Of a DNA stretch of 21,411 nt, positions 1-8,287 are shown in pieces. Source of the DNA: Synergistaceae bacterium (GTDB lineage: Bacteria > Synergistota > Synergistia > Synergistales > Aminobacteriaceae); NCBI GenBank assembly GCA_017447325.1, contig JAFSNU010000068.1, positions 1 to 21,411 on the forward strand, in the 5' to 3' direction. Positions within the stretch are counted from its first letter, which is position 1. Each line of letters starts with the position of its first letter. The position numbers and the translations under genes are program-made. The notes under the pieces are model-generated. The model did no database searches. It saw only the letters and a list, made by a program, of their open reading frames with translations, and was not told the origin of the DNA.

Positions 1-1299
1 AAAGCGACTGACATAATACGCAGCGTGACTTTCGACGCGTTCTTCCCGTTGATTATCACTGCAATAATTTATTTTGTTTTATGCTATTGCTTAATAGCTT
101 TAATGAAATTATTAAGCAATAAAATTTTGACGCGAAATAATATTAAAGCTGTAAAAAATTTAAGCGGGCTTAAAGAATTAAATTTAAATGCAAATAAAAA
201 TAATTTTAATAATAATAAAGATCTGTTAGTGATCGAGCATTTGTCAAAAAGTTTCGGAGACGTGACGCCGTTAAAAGATGTAAACTGCAAAATTAATTCG
301 GGCGATGTAATCTCTATAATCGGATCGTCCGGCACTGGCAAGAGCACTTTCTTAAATTTAATTAACAGACTTGAAGAGCCGGACTCGGGCAAAATAATTT
401 TTGACGGGCTTGACGCAGGTGAGATTAATATTAATAAACTGCGTCAGCGCATCGGCATGGTCTTTCAGTCGTTTAATTTATTCTCGCACTTGACTATAAT
501 AGAGAATATTATGCTTGCGCAGACTGAGTTATTAAATCGCAGCAAGCCGGAGGCTTATGCTCACAGCATGGAATTATTAAATGCGGTCGGGCTTGCGGGC
601 AAGGCGTTTAATTATCCGGCGGAGTTAAGCGGCGGACAGCAGCAGCGCGTTGCAATCGCGAGAACGCTTGCGATGGATCCCGAAATAGTTTTATTTGACG
701 AGCCGACGAGCGCGCTTGACCCGACTATGGTCGGCGAGGTCTTAGCTGTAATTAAAAGTCTTGCGGCTTTCGGCGTTACTATGTTAATAGTCACGCATGA
801 GATGCAATTTGCGCGTAAGGTCTCGAGTAAAATATTTTATATGGACGGCGGCGAGATTTACGAGCAGGGAACGCCCGAACAAATTTTTGAGCAGCCGCAG
901 CGCGAGAAGACCCGCGAGTTTATTAAACGCTTAAAGATTTTTAATTATAACATCACGAGCAAGGATCAGGACTTCTTTGATTTATTACGCGCGATAGATT
1001 TATTCGCTAATAAAAATTTAATTCCGCGCAAGCTGCATAACGCAATGCTGACGGTATGCGAAGAGCTTTGCATCGAAAATATTTTTAAAAAATTAAATAA
1101 TTATAATTTTATTAATATTAATTTCGAGTACTCGCAGGCTCAGGAGCAAATTAATTTTGCGGTCGAGTACGGCGGCGGGCTGAAAAATATTTTGGACGAC
1201 GAGCAGGAAATTTCAATTAAATTATTAAAGCGTATTATAAATAATTTAAATTATTCTCAGGCTGATAATAAAAATATAATTTCCGGCGAGATTAATTAA
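1..1299 (+). CDS. Amino-acid ABC transporter permease/ATP-binding fusion protein (5' partial)
   Basis: The reading frame is open to the left edge, so the start lies outside the window; the GTG at 25 is internal. Numbering from that GTG, residues 1-30 are a hydrophobic last membrane segment typical of the C-terminus of a HisM/GlnP-type permease. A 35-residue Asn/Lys-rich linker leads to a complete polar-amino-acid ATPase: Walker A GSSGTGKS (100-107), Q-loop Gln148, signature LSGGQQQ (201-207), Walker B with DEP (221-227), switch His258. The family normally ends near residue 303. Here about 120 more residues follow, with a pattern resembling an RsbW/SpoIIAB-like GHKL fold (CEELCIENIF, then EYGGG, then a helix and a final strand). 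Role: ATP-driven import of a polar amino acid at the inner membrane. The ATPase call is firm, the fusion is well supported by the open frame, and the tail identity is a guess. Confidence 0.88.
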   Translation, partial: KATDIIRSVTFDAFFPLIITAIIYFVLCYCLIALMKLLSNKILTRNNIKAVKNLSGLKELNLNANKNNFNNNKDLLVIEHLSKSFGDVTPLKDVNCKINSGDVISIIGSSGTGKSTFLNLINRLEEPDSGKIIFDGLDAGEININKLRQRIGMVFQSFNLFSHLTIIENIMLAQTELLNRSKPEAYAHSMELLNAVGLAGKAFNYPAELSGGQQQRVAIARTLAMDPEIVLFDEPTSALDPTMVGEVLAVIKSLAAFGVTMLIVTHEMQFARKVSSKIFYMDGGEIYEQGTPEQIFEQPQREKTREFIKRLKIFNYNITSKDQDFFDLLRAIDLFANKNLIPRKLHNAMLTVCEELCIENIFKKLNNYNFININFEYSQAQEQINFAVEYGGGLKNILDDEQEISIKLLKRIINNLNYSQADNKNIISGEIN

Positions 1300-1309
1300 A
1301 ATTAAAAAT

Positions 1310-1339
1310 GCCCTGAGCTTAAGACTTAAAGCCCGGGGC
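1310..1339. terminator. Bidirectional intrinsic terminator
   Basis: An imperfect GC-rich hairpin (gccctgagcttaag paired with cttaaagcccggggc) lies between two convergent genes. It is followed by a T-rich run on the plus strand (aaatttttaaatt) and by GCATTTTTAATTTT on the minus strand. It therefore can end both the ABC transporter transcript and the symporter transcript. Confidence 0.7.
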
Positions 1340-1374
1340 AAATTTTTAAATTAAAATATTAAAATTTTTAAATA

Positions 1375-2805
1375 TTATAACTCGTTGAAGAAGTCCGGAG
1401 GCGTCATCTGTCCGCCGGCTTTAATCTTCTTGTCGTAGTCTTTAACAAGTTTCTTAAGCGTCATAGTGAGCAGGAGCAGGCCGACCAAGTTGGGCAGAGC
1501 CATTAAACCGTTTAACGTGTCCGAAATATCCCAAAGGTTATTTAAGAAATCGTTGCCAGCCGCGCCTAAGAACTGTCCGCCGGCCGCACCGAATAATATT
1601 AAAATAACCCACCATACTTTCATGAACGGCTTGACCCAGACGCCGAATAAATACGTGACGGCAGTCTCAGCATACCAGTACCAGCCCAAGATAGTCGTGA
1701 AAGCGAATAATAATAAGCCGATCGACAAAATATATTTGCCGGTTGAGCCTAACGCGTTCTCGAAAGCCTGAAGCGTAAGCTGAGCTCCGGTTAATTCCGG
1801 CGAGCCTGTAAGAGTTCCGGTCGTTAAAATTACAAGGCCGGTCATGGTGCAGATAACTATCGTGTCCATGAAGACTTCGAATATGCCGTAGAAGCCTTGC
1901 TGTACCGGGTGATCGACGTTTGCAGTTGCGTGAACCATGGGCGCAGAACCCATACCGGCTTCGTTAGAGAATACGCCGCGGGCGATACCGCGCTGTATTG
2001 CCTCTTTAACTCCCCAGCCGGCAAGTCCTGCCGGAATTGTCTCAGGATTATTAAATGCAAGATTAATCGCGTTACCGATTGCTCCCGGGATATGCGCCGC
2101 GTTCTGAATGAGAACTATAAACGCGCCGACTATATAGAATATCGCCATGAACGGCACGAGAAGAGTCGTAACGGTCGCGAGGCTCTTAAGTCCGCCTATG
2201 ATAACAAGACCTACGAATACAGCCATGAAAATTCCGCTGTATAAATGGTTAATGTTCCAGCCCATTGACAGAGCTTCAGCCGCCGAGTTCGCCTGAGTGG
2301 CCGCACCGATTCCGAACGATGCCAAGAACGCAAATACAGCAAATATAATTGCTAAGAATTTGCCGAACCTGTCGCCGATGCCGTGCTCTAAAATATACAT
2401 CGTGCCTCCGCGCCAGTCGCCGTGGGCATCCTTCTGTCTGAAGTGAACCGCAAGCGCAACTTCAGCAAACTTTGTGCACATGCCGAAGAAAGCCGAGATA
2501 AGCATCCAGACCAACGCGCCCGGGCCTGCAAGGTGAAGTGCCGTCGCAACGCCTGCAACGTTTCCTGTTCCGACCGTAGCGGCCATTGCCGTTGCCATAG
2601 CAGCAAAGGACGAGATAGACTTGTCGGCGCTGCTGCCTTTCTTACGGAAGCTGAAGACCTCTTTCATTGCCGGGACGAAATAACGAATCTGCGGGAAGCC
2701 AAGCATGACTGTTAATAAGCATCCCGTGCCGACGAGAAGAGCGAGAACCGGCGCGCCCCAAACGAAGTTGTTGACCGCGCTGTTAATCTTCATAACAAAT
2801 TCCAT
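1375..2805 (-). CDS. Sodium:alanine/glycine symporter, AgcS (AlsT/DagA) family
   Basis: A 476-residue polytopic membrane protein of normal family length that imports alanine, glycine or a similar small amino acid with Na+. Visible family motifs are TVGTGNVAGVATAL (about 77-90), the signature SNEAGMGSAP (about 280-289), and a hydrophobic profile of roughly ten or eleven membrane segments. The ATG at 2803-2805 is chosen because AAAGGAG lies 12 bases upstream. A GTG three codons earlier would sit only 3 bases from that site. It is transcribed alone, with its own promoter-like sequence upstream and the shared terminator downstream. Exact substrate cannot be read from the sequence. Confidence 0.93.
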   Translation of the reverse strand: MEFVMKINSAVNNFVWGAPVLALLVGTGCLLTVMLGFPQIRYFVPAMKEVFSFRKKGSSADKSISSFAAMATAMAATVGTGNVAGVATALHLAGPGALVWMLISAFFGMCTKFAEVALAVHFRQKDAHGDWRGGTMYILEHGIGDRFGKFLAIIFAVFAFLASFGIGAATQANSAAEALSMGWNINHLYSGIFMAVFVGLVIIGGLKSLATVTTLLVPFMAIFYIVGAFIVLIQNAAHIPGAIGNAINLAFNNPETIPAGLAGWGVKEAIQRGIARGVFSNEAGMGSAPMVHATANVDHPVQQGFYGIFEVFMDTIVICTMTGLVILTTGTLTGSPELTGAQLTLQAFENALGSTGKYILSIGLLLFAFTTILGWYWYAETAVTYLFGVWVKPFMKVWWVILILFGAAGGQFLGAAGNDFLNNLWDISDTLNGLMALPNLVGLLLLTMTLKKLVKDYDKKIKAGGQMTPPDFFNEL

Positions 2806-2846
2806 AATACACACACGCTCCTTTTGAATTAAAAATTTTCATGTAT

Positions 2847-2852
2847 ATTATA
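2847..2852 (-). promoter_or_regulatory. Probable -10 element of the AgcS symporter gene
   Basis: The minus strand reads TTGCTATATAATATAC, giving a perfect TATAAT about 42 bases upstream of the ATG. A -35 hexamer is poor; TAGACT occurs but at only 14 bases. Assigned on the -10 and position only. Confidence 0.42.
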
Positions 2853-2930
2853 TAGCAAAATTCCCCAGTCTATCTAATTTTTATTAAGTCTGTTAAAAAT
2901 CAGCAAAACGAACGGAGTATCTTAATAACT

Positions 2931-3701
2931 TTAATTATTAATCCCAAGAAATATAATATGCGGCGAGCCCGAATTATTTATTATCTCAGCCTTGACTTTA
3001 TAGACGCTGCTGATTAACTCAGGCGTGATGATCTCGCTCGGCCTGCCCGACGCATATATACTGCCCTTGTTCATCACATAAATTTTATCGCAGTATTTCG
3101 CCGCAAGATTTAAATCATGCATTACAACTAAACTCGCAACGCCCAAATTTTTAATCAAGTCCATAATCTGAAGCTGAAAATAAATATCAAGATGATTAGT
3201 CGGCTCGTCTAATATTAAAAGCTCAGTATCTTGAGCTATAGCACGCGCAATTAAACTCCGCTGCTTCTCTCCGCCGGACAAAGACGAGAACATCCGGTCA
3301 GACTTCTCAAGCATTCCAACATAATTTAACGCGTTATCAATTAATTCATAATCGCGCTTATTATTGCGCTCGATAATTTTCTTGTGCGGATAGCGTCCCA
3401 TCGCCGCGATCTCCCGAACAGTGAAGTCAAATTGCTTCGGCATCTCCTGAGGCATGGCCGCCGCTCGCCTGGCAAATTCCTTCGCGCTCATCTCCCAGAT
3501 ATTATAATTATCAAGATTTATAATGCCCTTATCCTGCTTGTTTAATCTATAAACGCATTTTAACAAACTTGACTTGCCGCTGCCGTTCGGCCCGATTATT
3601 CCGACGAACTCTCCGGCCTTAACTTCAAGACTTGCGTCATTAACTATATTTTTATTTCCCGCGCTCCAAAATAAATTATTAACTTTTAATTTTAAACTCA
3701 T
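2931..3701 (-). CDS. btuD: Cobalamin ABC transporter ATP-binding protein
   Basis: A 256-residue ATPase of the FecE/BtuD (iron-siderophore and B12) branch. Walker A is GPNGSGKS (37-44), the Q-loop glutamine is Gln84, the signature is LSGGEKQ (140-146), Walker B is LLILDEP (160-166), the D-loop is NHLD, and the switch histidine is His194 in VMHDLN. It would energise the BtuC-type permease from the cytoplasmic face. It is the third gene of a unit headed by a cobalamin riboswitch, which is what points to B12 rather than iron chelates. No good ribosome-binding site is visible before the ATG, and it is separated from btuC by an unusually long 196-base spacer containing an inverted repeat. The specificity within the family is inferred from context. 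Confidence 0.87.
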   Translation of the reverse strand: MSLKLKVNNLFWSAGNKNIVNDASLEVKAGEFVGIIGPNGSGKSSLLKCVYRLNKQDKGIINLDNYNIWEMSAKEFARRAAAMPQEMPKQFDFTVREIAAMGRYPHKKIIERNNKRDYELIDNALNYVGMLEKSDRMFSSLSGGEKQRSLIARAIAQDTELLILDEPTNHLDIYFQLQIMDLIKNLGVASLVVMHDLNLAAKYCDKIYVMNKGSIYASGRPSEIITPELISSVYKVKAEIINNSGSPHIIFLGINN

Positions 3702-3798
3702 GCTATAATATTTTTATCAATGAAACTTCCGCAAAATAAATTTCAAAATTTTTTAGCTACGCCCGTGCGGCGAGTACTTAAAAATCCCAGCTACAAAA

Positions 3799-3890
3799 AT
3801 TTATTTTAAATTTAGCTTTCGCAATTAATCACGCGAAAAATTTTTAAAAACATCTTCACATTTTTAATTGCGAAAATTTTTAAAATAAAT
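3799..3890. repeat. Long inverted repeat in the btuC-btuD spacer
   Basis: Left arm 3799-3828 and right arm 3864-3890 are reverse complements over about 27 bases, apart from a small bulge (agc in the left arm). The GC-containing core is TTCGCAATTAA / TTAATTGCGAA. The loop is about 35 bases. In the minus-strand transcript it would form a long hairpin between btuC and btuD. A further arm-like sequence, aaaataaattt at 3734-3744, could compete for the left arm. No U-run follows that would make it a standard terminator. Confidence 0.65.
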
Positions 3891-3897
3891 CAAACTT

Positions 3898-4926
3898 TTA
3901 ATGCTTATTTCTCGTCAACAGCCAGATAAAGAACGGCGCTCCGACAAAGCCCGTTATAATTCCCAACGGCAGCTCGCGCGGCGCTATCACAGTCCGCGAG
4001 AATAAATCAGCCCATATTAAGAAAATAGCTCCGGCCAGCGCGCCTATGGGCAGCACCCGCTCGTGATCCGCTCCGGCAATTAATCTCACCGCATGAGGAA
4101 CTATCAAGCCCACAAAGCCTATCGACCCGCTCACGGCAACTATTACGCCCGTTAAAACAGAACTCGCGACGAATAAAAATCTCCTGAACTTTACTATATC
4201 AACGCCGACTGCCGCCGCGCTCTCGTCGCCTAATAATAACGCGTTTAAATTTCTTGCGTTCAGCATAAATATTATTAAAGCTAAAATTACTATTACGAAC
4301 GGCACGCCGAGCCTGCCCCAGCGAGCTCCGCCCAGTCCGCCAAGCATCCAGAACATCGCGCTCTCCGCTCCGTTGTGCTGAGATAAATACACCATGAAAT
4401 TAGTAATCGCACTAAAAATATACGAGACCGCAAGGCCTGATAATATCATGCGAACAGGATTTAGCCCGCCTTTCGAACTTCCGGCGATAAAGAACACAAG
4501 TATAAACGCAAGCATTGCTCCGAGAAACGCCGCAAAATAAACTTCAAGCCCTGTCAAAACTATATTAAATAAAGAGCTTGCAAATAAAATCATGAACACA
4601 GCTCCGGTGCACGCGCCGCTTGAAATTCCAAGTAAATACGGATCGGCCAGCGAGTTGCGGACTAAAGACTGAATTACAGTTCCGGCTATCGCAAGCCCTG
4701 CGCCGACTATAGCGCCGGTCAAAACTCTCGGCAGCCTGATTTGCCAGACTATGCTGATTTCATTTAAATTTACATCAACAAGCTCTTTATTAAAAATCTT
4801 CGCGAAAATTATCTCCCAGACGCGCTTAAACGGCAGATTAACAGTCCCGAGAGAGACGCCCGCCGTGATGCTCAAGACTAACACCACGGCAAGCACTATT
4901 AATAAAATTTTTAATTTAAATTTCAT
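3898..4926 (-). CDS. btuC: Cobalamin ABC transporter permease, FecCD/BtuC family
   Basis: A 342-residue inner-membrane permease of normal length for the FecCD family, with about ten hydrophobic segments. The family motif LADPYLLGISSGA is near residues 93-105. The GSIGFVGLIVPH segment near 266-277 corresponds to the coupling region that contacts the ATPase. The C-terminal PRELPLGIITGFVGAPFF motif is also typical. It forms the channel for the substrate delivered by the periplasmic protein encoded just upstream. AGG about 12 bases before the ATG is only a weak ribosome-binding site. B12 specificity follows from the riboswitch at the head of the unit. Confidence 0.9.
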   Translation of the reverse strand: MKFKLKILLIVLAVVLVLSITAGVSLGTVNLPFKRVWEIIFAKIFNKELVDVNLNEISIVWQIRLPRVLTGAIVGAGLAIAGTVIQSLVRNSLADPYLLGISSGACTGAVFMILFASSLFNIVLTGLEVYFAAFLGAMLAFILVFFIAGSSKGGLNPVRMILSGLAVSYIFSAITNFMVYLSQHNGAESAMFWMLGGLGGARWGRLGVPFVIVILALIIFMLNARNLNALLLGDESAAAVGVDIVKFRRFLFVASSVLTGVIVAVSGSIGFVGLIVPHAVRLIAGADHERVLPIGALAGAIFLIWADLFSRTVIAPRELPLGIITGFVGAPFFIWLLTRNKH

Positions 4927-4989
4927 ATTTAAATATTACCTGCGTGACGCTGTGCAAGGCAGATTTAAAATAAATTTTAAATTTTAAAA

Positions 4990-5979
4990 TTATAAATTAT
5001 AAAGCGCTTTAGCTAAAGCCTCGAGGCCGTGAACTGCTCTCGGGCCCGGGTAAAACTCTTCAACTCTTATAACTATAATCTTATTATCTTTTATAGCCTT
5101 TACGCCCTGCAAAATCGGATTGCCGCGTAAAATCTGCGCACGCTCTTCGCCGTTCGCGTTGCCGCACTCGAGCAATAAAATTACTTCAGGATCGCGCGCA
5201 ACGACTTCTTCCCATGACGAGCTGATATAACTATTATCTACGTCACTGAAAATATTTTTTGCGCCGGCCATGCTTAAAATTGCACTGGGCATCGCCTGAG
5301 CTCCGACAGTACGCGGCGGCTGATCAGGAGCGTTCCACGTCTGATAGATAAACACGCTGATCGGCTTGTCGCCCTTCACGTCCTTAATCTTACTCTCGAC
5401 GCTCGCAACTCTGAATTTCATGTCGTTAATTACCTGCTCGGCCTTGTCCTGAACGTCAAATATAATTCCCAGATTCTTTAAGTCATTATACGTGTCGTTC
5501 AAGCTCACAACCGGCTTCTTCATGACGCGAATTAACGACTCTGTTATTGCATAGCTCTTAATACCATGCTTCTCTAACTCTTCAGGCGTGATTGCGTCGC
5601 CGGTCGTGTCGCCCGGGATATTAAGGCCGTAATTATAACCTGACAAGAAAAAGTCCGGATTTGCGCCGAGTAAAACTTCAAGCGTGATATAGCCCGGGGC
5701 AGTCATGGGGATTGCCTTTAACTTTTCCTGATACTCGGGCGAGACGTTGCAGCCTTCTTCAACAAAGCCCGCATAGCCAGCTAACTTGCTCTCAAGGCCA
5801 AGTGCGAACATTAATTCAATAATATTGCTGTCGCAGTTGGTCACAACACGCTCCGGAGCTTTCTCGAAGACAACTTCGCGGTTGCCGTTGTTAATCGTGA
5901 CGGGATAACTCGTAGCGTCGGCAAACGCCGCACTTGCCGCTAAACTTAAAGCTAATAATACTAATAAAACTTTGCGCAT
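4990..5979 (-). CDS. btuF: Periplasmic cobalamin-binding protein of the ABC transporter
   Basis: A 329-residue solute-binding protein of the FecB/BtuF class III type (Rossmann-like lobes joined by a helix). The N-terminus is a signal peptide, MRKVLLVLLALSLAASAAFA, with likely cleavage before Asp-Ala-Thr and no lipobox cysteine, so it is probably a free periplasmic protein. RVVTNCDSNIIELMFALG, the ANPDFFLSGYN strand-turn, and the C-terminal PGPRAVHGLEALAKAL are family hallmarks. The ATG at 5977-5979 is preceded by AGGAG at 9 bases; a TTG three codons earlier abuts that site and is rejected. It is the first gene behind the cobalamin riboswitch. A siderophore or cobinamide ligand is possible but less likely given that regulation. 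Confidence 0.9.
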   Translation of the reverse strand: MRKVLLVLLALSLAASAAFADATSYPVTINNGNREVVFEKAPERVVTNCDSNIIELMFALGLESKLAGYAGFVEEGCNVSPEYQEKLKAIPMTAPGYITLEVLLGANPDFFLSGYNYGLNIPGDTTGDAITPEELEKHGIKSYAITESLIRVMKKPVVSLNDTYNDLKNLGIIFDVQDKAEQVINDMKFRVASVESKIKDVKGDKPISVFIYQTWNAPDQPPRTVGAQAMPSAILSMAGAKNIFSDVDNSYISSSWEEVVARDPEVILLLECGNANGEERAQILRGNPILQGVKAIKDNKIIVIRVEEFYPGPRAVHGLEALAKALYNL

Positions 5980-6018
5980 AAAAAACAACTCCTGTTATGA
6001 AATTTTTATAGTTCATGC

Positions 6019-6061
6019 ACAGGGGGTGTAATTTTTAAATTCAAAATTTATTATCCCCTGT
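6019..6061 (-). promoter_or_regulatory. Hairpin between the cobalamin aptamer and the btuF start
   Basis: ACAGGGG (6019-6025) and CCCCTGT (6055-6061) form a perfect 7-bp stem enclosing AT-rich self-complementary sequence. It lies where the expression platform of the riboswitch should be. It is not followed by a clean U-tract and does not include the AGGAG at 5989-5993, so its mode of action is unclear. Between it and the btuF start there is nothing else recognisable. Confidence 0.45.
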
Positions 6062-6089
6062 CCAGAGAACTCATAAATATAAAATCTTA

Positions 6090-6284
6090 TGCGGCAGGTC
6101 TTCTGACTTGCGATTAGCTCTTTTAATTATTAAATTTCTTCAAGAGCCGAGAGCAGCCTTCTCATTAAATTTTAAATTTTAATTTAATAATGACTATTAA
6201 TGCTCTCACTTCATCGCTTACAGCAGTGGCAGCTGTGCAGGACTTTCACCTGCTTCCCTTTTAAAAGCTTTACGCTTGCCGTGA
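6090..6284 (-). ncRNA. Cobalamin (AdoCbl-type) riboswitch
   Basis: On the minus strand the element opens with CACGGCA and closes with TGCCGCA, giving the P1 stem. Close to the 5' end is AGGGAAGCAGGTGAAAGTCC followed by TGCACAGCTGCCACTG, the conserved core. The B12 box AGTCAGAAGACCTGCC is at 6093-6108. The AT-rich insertion near 6160-6195 is the variable peripheral arm. It occupies most of the 376-base stretch between the btuF start and the next gene upstream, and should repress btuFCD when cobalamin is bound. The remaining 6297-6355 is AT-rich with no gene. Confidence 0.95.
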
Positions 6285-6289
6285 TTTAA

Positions 6290-6316
6290 ATTTTAGCATA
6301 AGTTTATATAACGCAA
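6290..6316 (-). promoter_or_regulatory. Possible promoter of the btuFCD unit
   Basis: On the minus strand TTGCGT (6311-6316) and TAAAAT (6290-6295) are separated by 15 bases and end just before the riboswitch P1 stem, where the transcript should begin. The spacing is shorter than ideal, so this is tentative. Confidence 0.3.
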
Positions 6317-6355
6317 CTTCATTAAAATTACGTAAATAAAATATTTATAATAATT

Positions 6356-8152
6356 TTATTGCCTGCCCAGTAATTTTTTAATTACACTGCTGAGTGTAGA
6401 CGCATTTACGGAAACAAGATCGCCGAGGCTGTGCTTTATACGTTCTGCCAAAATAATTTTTCGCGCCTCTAAAAACTTTTCGTAATTGCTTAAATCATAT
6501 AAATCAATATTATTCTCTCCGAACTGCTCAGGGATCGCGTGAAGTTTCAAAAATTTTTTTAATTTATCTTCGCCTGAAAAATTTATCGCATTAAAATAAT
6601 CTTTAGGCAGAGCAGCTCCTTTAGCAATATTATCTGAAGCCGTTAAAAGCTCGCAGTTAATAATGCTGTCGTACTGATTTTGAGTGTAACGCTGTCTTCT
6701 GCCGTTTTTTAAACTCTTCAGCCTTGCTCTCGGAAATATATGATCATGTATAGTCATTGTATCTGGATTATATCCGGCCTGATCTTTATAGATAAGATAT
6801 AATATTAAATTTGCAATCGGCGCGTTGAGCCTTGTATCAAGCAAATCATAAGGATTGACCGCAAAGTTTCGGTTATTATTATTAAAAATTCCAGTGATAA
6901 TTTTTAAATCAAAAGCTAAATTTTTTTTATTGTTAGACACGTAAACTAAAAGTTCCCGCATTAATTTTTGAGTCGGCTTAATAAAATCTTTGCATAGAAA
7001 AGCTGTTAATAAAAAAGATTTTATTATATCCTGATTTTTATTCCAGTCATTCTGCCCGTGATAATATCGATATGCGACTAAAATTAAAATAGGATTATAA
7101 AACGGGATTTTAAAATTATGTATCGAAGCGTCGCTGATTAATTTTTCTACAAAATGCAATACGTCGTTTATTGCCGAGCTTATCTGCGGGAAATTTTGTC
7201 TAAGTTCATTCTGTCTCTCTGACGACGCAAAATCTTTTAATGCCGTCTGCGTCATTGCTGCTGTACCGAGAAGAATTGCAAAGCATGACTGCAAGATAAA
7301 AGTCCTTGGATTTTTAAATCCCATTTCTTTAATAATATTTACAAGCTCGTTAAACGCCTGATTAGCGCCTGTCCATTCGCTTGCTATAGTCGCCATGACT
7401 AAATCCGTAGCGTCGAGCACAACGCCGCCCGAGTTAGTTCTAACAAAAATTTCTGCTATGTCTTTAAGCGGAATGTCATTTCGCAGAGTCTGCACCGGTA
7501 TATTATGGTCGCTCTTAAAAGTTTTATATAATCTATCTGCATTCTCAGCCATTAAATATTGCTGCTCTTCTGTGCAGTGTTCAGGGAAAATATTATCGCG
7601 CTTTAATTTCTTAATAATATTTAAAATATTTAGAGAATTAAAATTATGCGATAAAAAATCTTTTACATTCAGCCAGCCTTCGGAAGCTGTTTCACTTGGG
7701 CTGCGAAATTCAAAGACATAGCCGCTCTGAGTGTCGCTTAATAAATCAAAGAAAAGATTTTCATTATTATAAGTCCCGTGCATTGCAATATATAAGCTTT
7801 GCAGTCTCTGCTGACCGTCTAAAACATATTGCCTTAAGATTTTATTATTTTTGTCGTCAACTAAAAAATCATAGTCTATATCATCAGGATCATAATCTTT
7901 CGCGAACCTGCGGTAATTAACAGCTGTATCCGTCTCCCAGATTAAAATCGTCCCCATGGGATAGCCGCGCATTAAAGAGTCTAAGAGCGAGTAAATACGT
8001 TCTTCATTCCAGACAAAGTCGCGCTGAATATACGGCAGGAAAATTCCGCCTTTCTCGTCTAAATTAATGCTGCTAAGAACTTCAGCTATAGATTTATTAG
8101 TGTCGATAGCTGCGTTTATATTCGTGATACCCGTAATATTATTATCCGGCAT
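6356..8152 (-). CDS. DUF262/GmrSD-like restriction (defence) protein with C-terminal HNH-like motif
   Basis: A 598-residue protein with the DUF262 (ParB-like, GmrS) domain at the N-terminus: YIQRDFVW (41-48), GYPMGTIL (63-70), VLDGQQRLQSL (110-120) and FVRTNSGG (236-243). The C-terminal part has HDHIFPRARLKS (469-480) and NCELLTASDNIAKGAALP (499-516), the pattern of the GmrD/DUF1524 HNH-type nuclease. Single-chain DUF262 proteins of this kind include modification-dependent type IV restriction enzymes acting on modified phage DNA. That function is inferred from the family, not shown here. AAAGGGGAG lies 8 bases before the ATG. It is divergent from the BrnT toxin gene and surrounded by housekeeping genes, which suggests acquisition. 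Codons are more AT-rich than in the flanking genes. Confidence 0.85.
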   Translation of the reverse strand: MPDNNITGITNINAAIDTNKSIAEVLSSINLDEKGGIFLPYIQRDFVWNEERIYSLLDSLMRGYPMGTILIWETDTAVNYRRFAKDYDPDDIDYDFLVDDKNNKILRQYVLDGQQRLQSLYIAMHGTYNNENLFFDLLSDTQSGYVFEFRSPSETASEGWLNVKDFLSHNFNSLNILNIIKKLKRDNIFPEHCTEEQQYLMAENADRLYKTFKSDHNIPVQTLRNDIPLKDIAEIFVRTNSGGVVLDATDLVMATIASEWTGANQAFNELVNIIKEMGFKNPRTFILQSCFAILLGTAAMTQTALKDFASSERQNELRQNFPQISSAINDVLHFVEKLISDASIHNFKIPFYNPILILVAYRYYHGQNDWNKNQDIIKSFLLTAFLCKDFIKPTQKLMRELLVYVSNNKKNLAFDLKIITGIFNNNNRNFAVNPYDLLDTRLNAPIANLILYLIYKDQAGYNPDTMTIHDHIFPRARLKSLKNGRRQRYTQNQYDSIINCELLTASDNIAKGAALPKDYFNAINFSGEDKLKKFLKLHAIPEQFGENNIDLYDLSNYEKFLEARKIILAERIKHSLGDLVSVNASTLSSVIKKLLGRQ

Positions 8153-8257
8153 TAAGACGACTCCCCTTTAAAATTTTAATTAATAAAATCTTAATAATAA
8201 ATATATATTTAAATAATTTTTATTGCAAATTTTTAAATAATCGCTAAAACTTTTTGC

Positions 8258-8263
8258 TATAAT
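8258..8263 (+). promoter_or_regulatory. Extended -10 promoter of the toxin-antitoxin pair
   Basis: TTGCTATAAT contains TGC plus a perfect TATAAT (8258-8263), an extended -10, in the divergent spacer and 25 bases before the start codon. No good -35 is seen, which extended -10 promoters do not require. Confidence 0.5.
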
Positions 8264-8287
8264 TTATTTAATTTAAGGAGTAATATT

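Noticed and set aside
84..392. Open frame antisense to the ABC ATPase
   Set aside because: It mirrors the Walker A region, has no ribosome-binding site, and no domain is seen.
6160..6195. AT-rich stretch in the riboswitch as a separate promoter
   Set aside because: It lies inside the aptamer as the variable arm, and its TA-rich words are typical of every spacer here.
6297..6355. Terminator after the DUF262 gene
   Set aside because: The sequence is AT-rich with no GC-containing stem; transcription may continue into the riboswitch.
8153..8287. Attachment site or short inverted repeats marking insertion of the defence patch
   Set aside because: No matching direct repeat was found on the two sides (around 6300-6355 and 8850), and no integrase or transposase is present.
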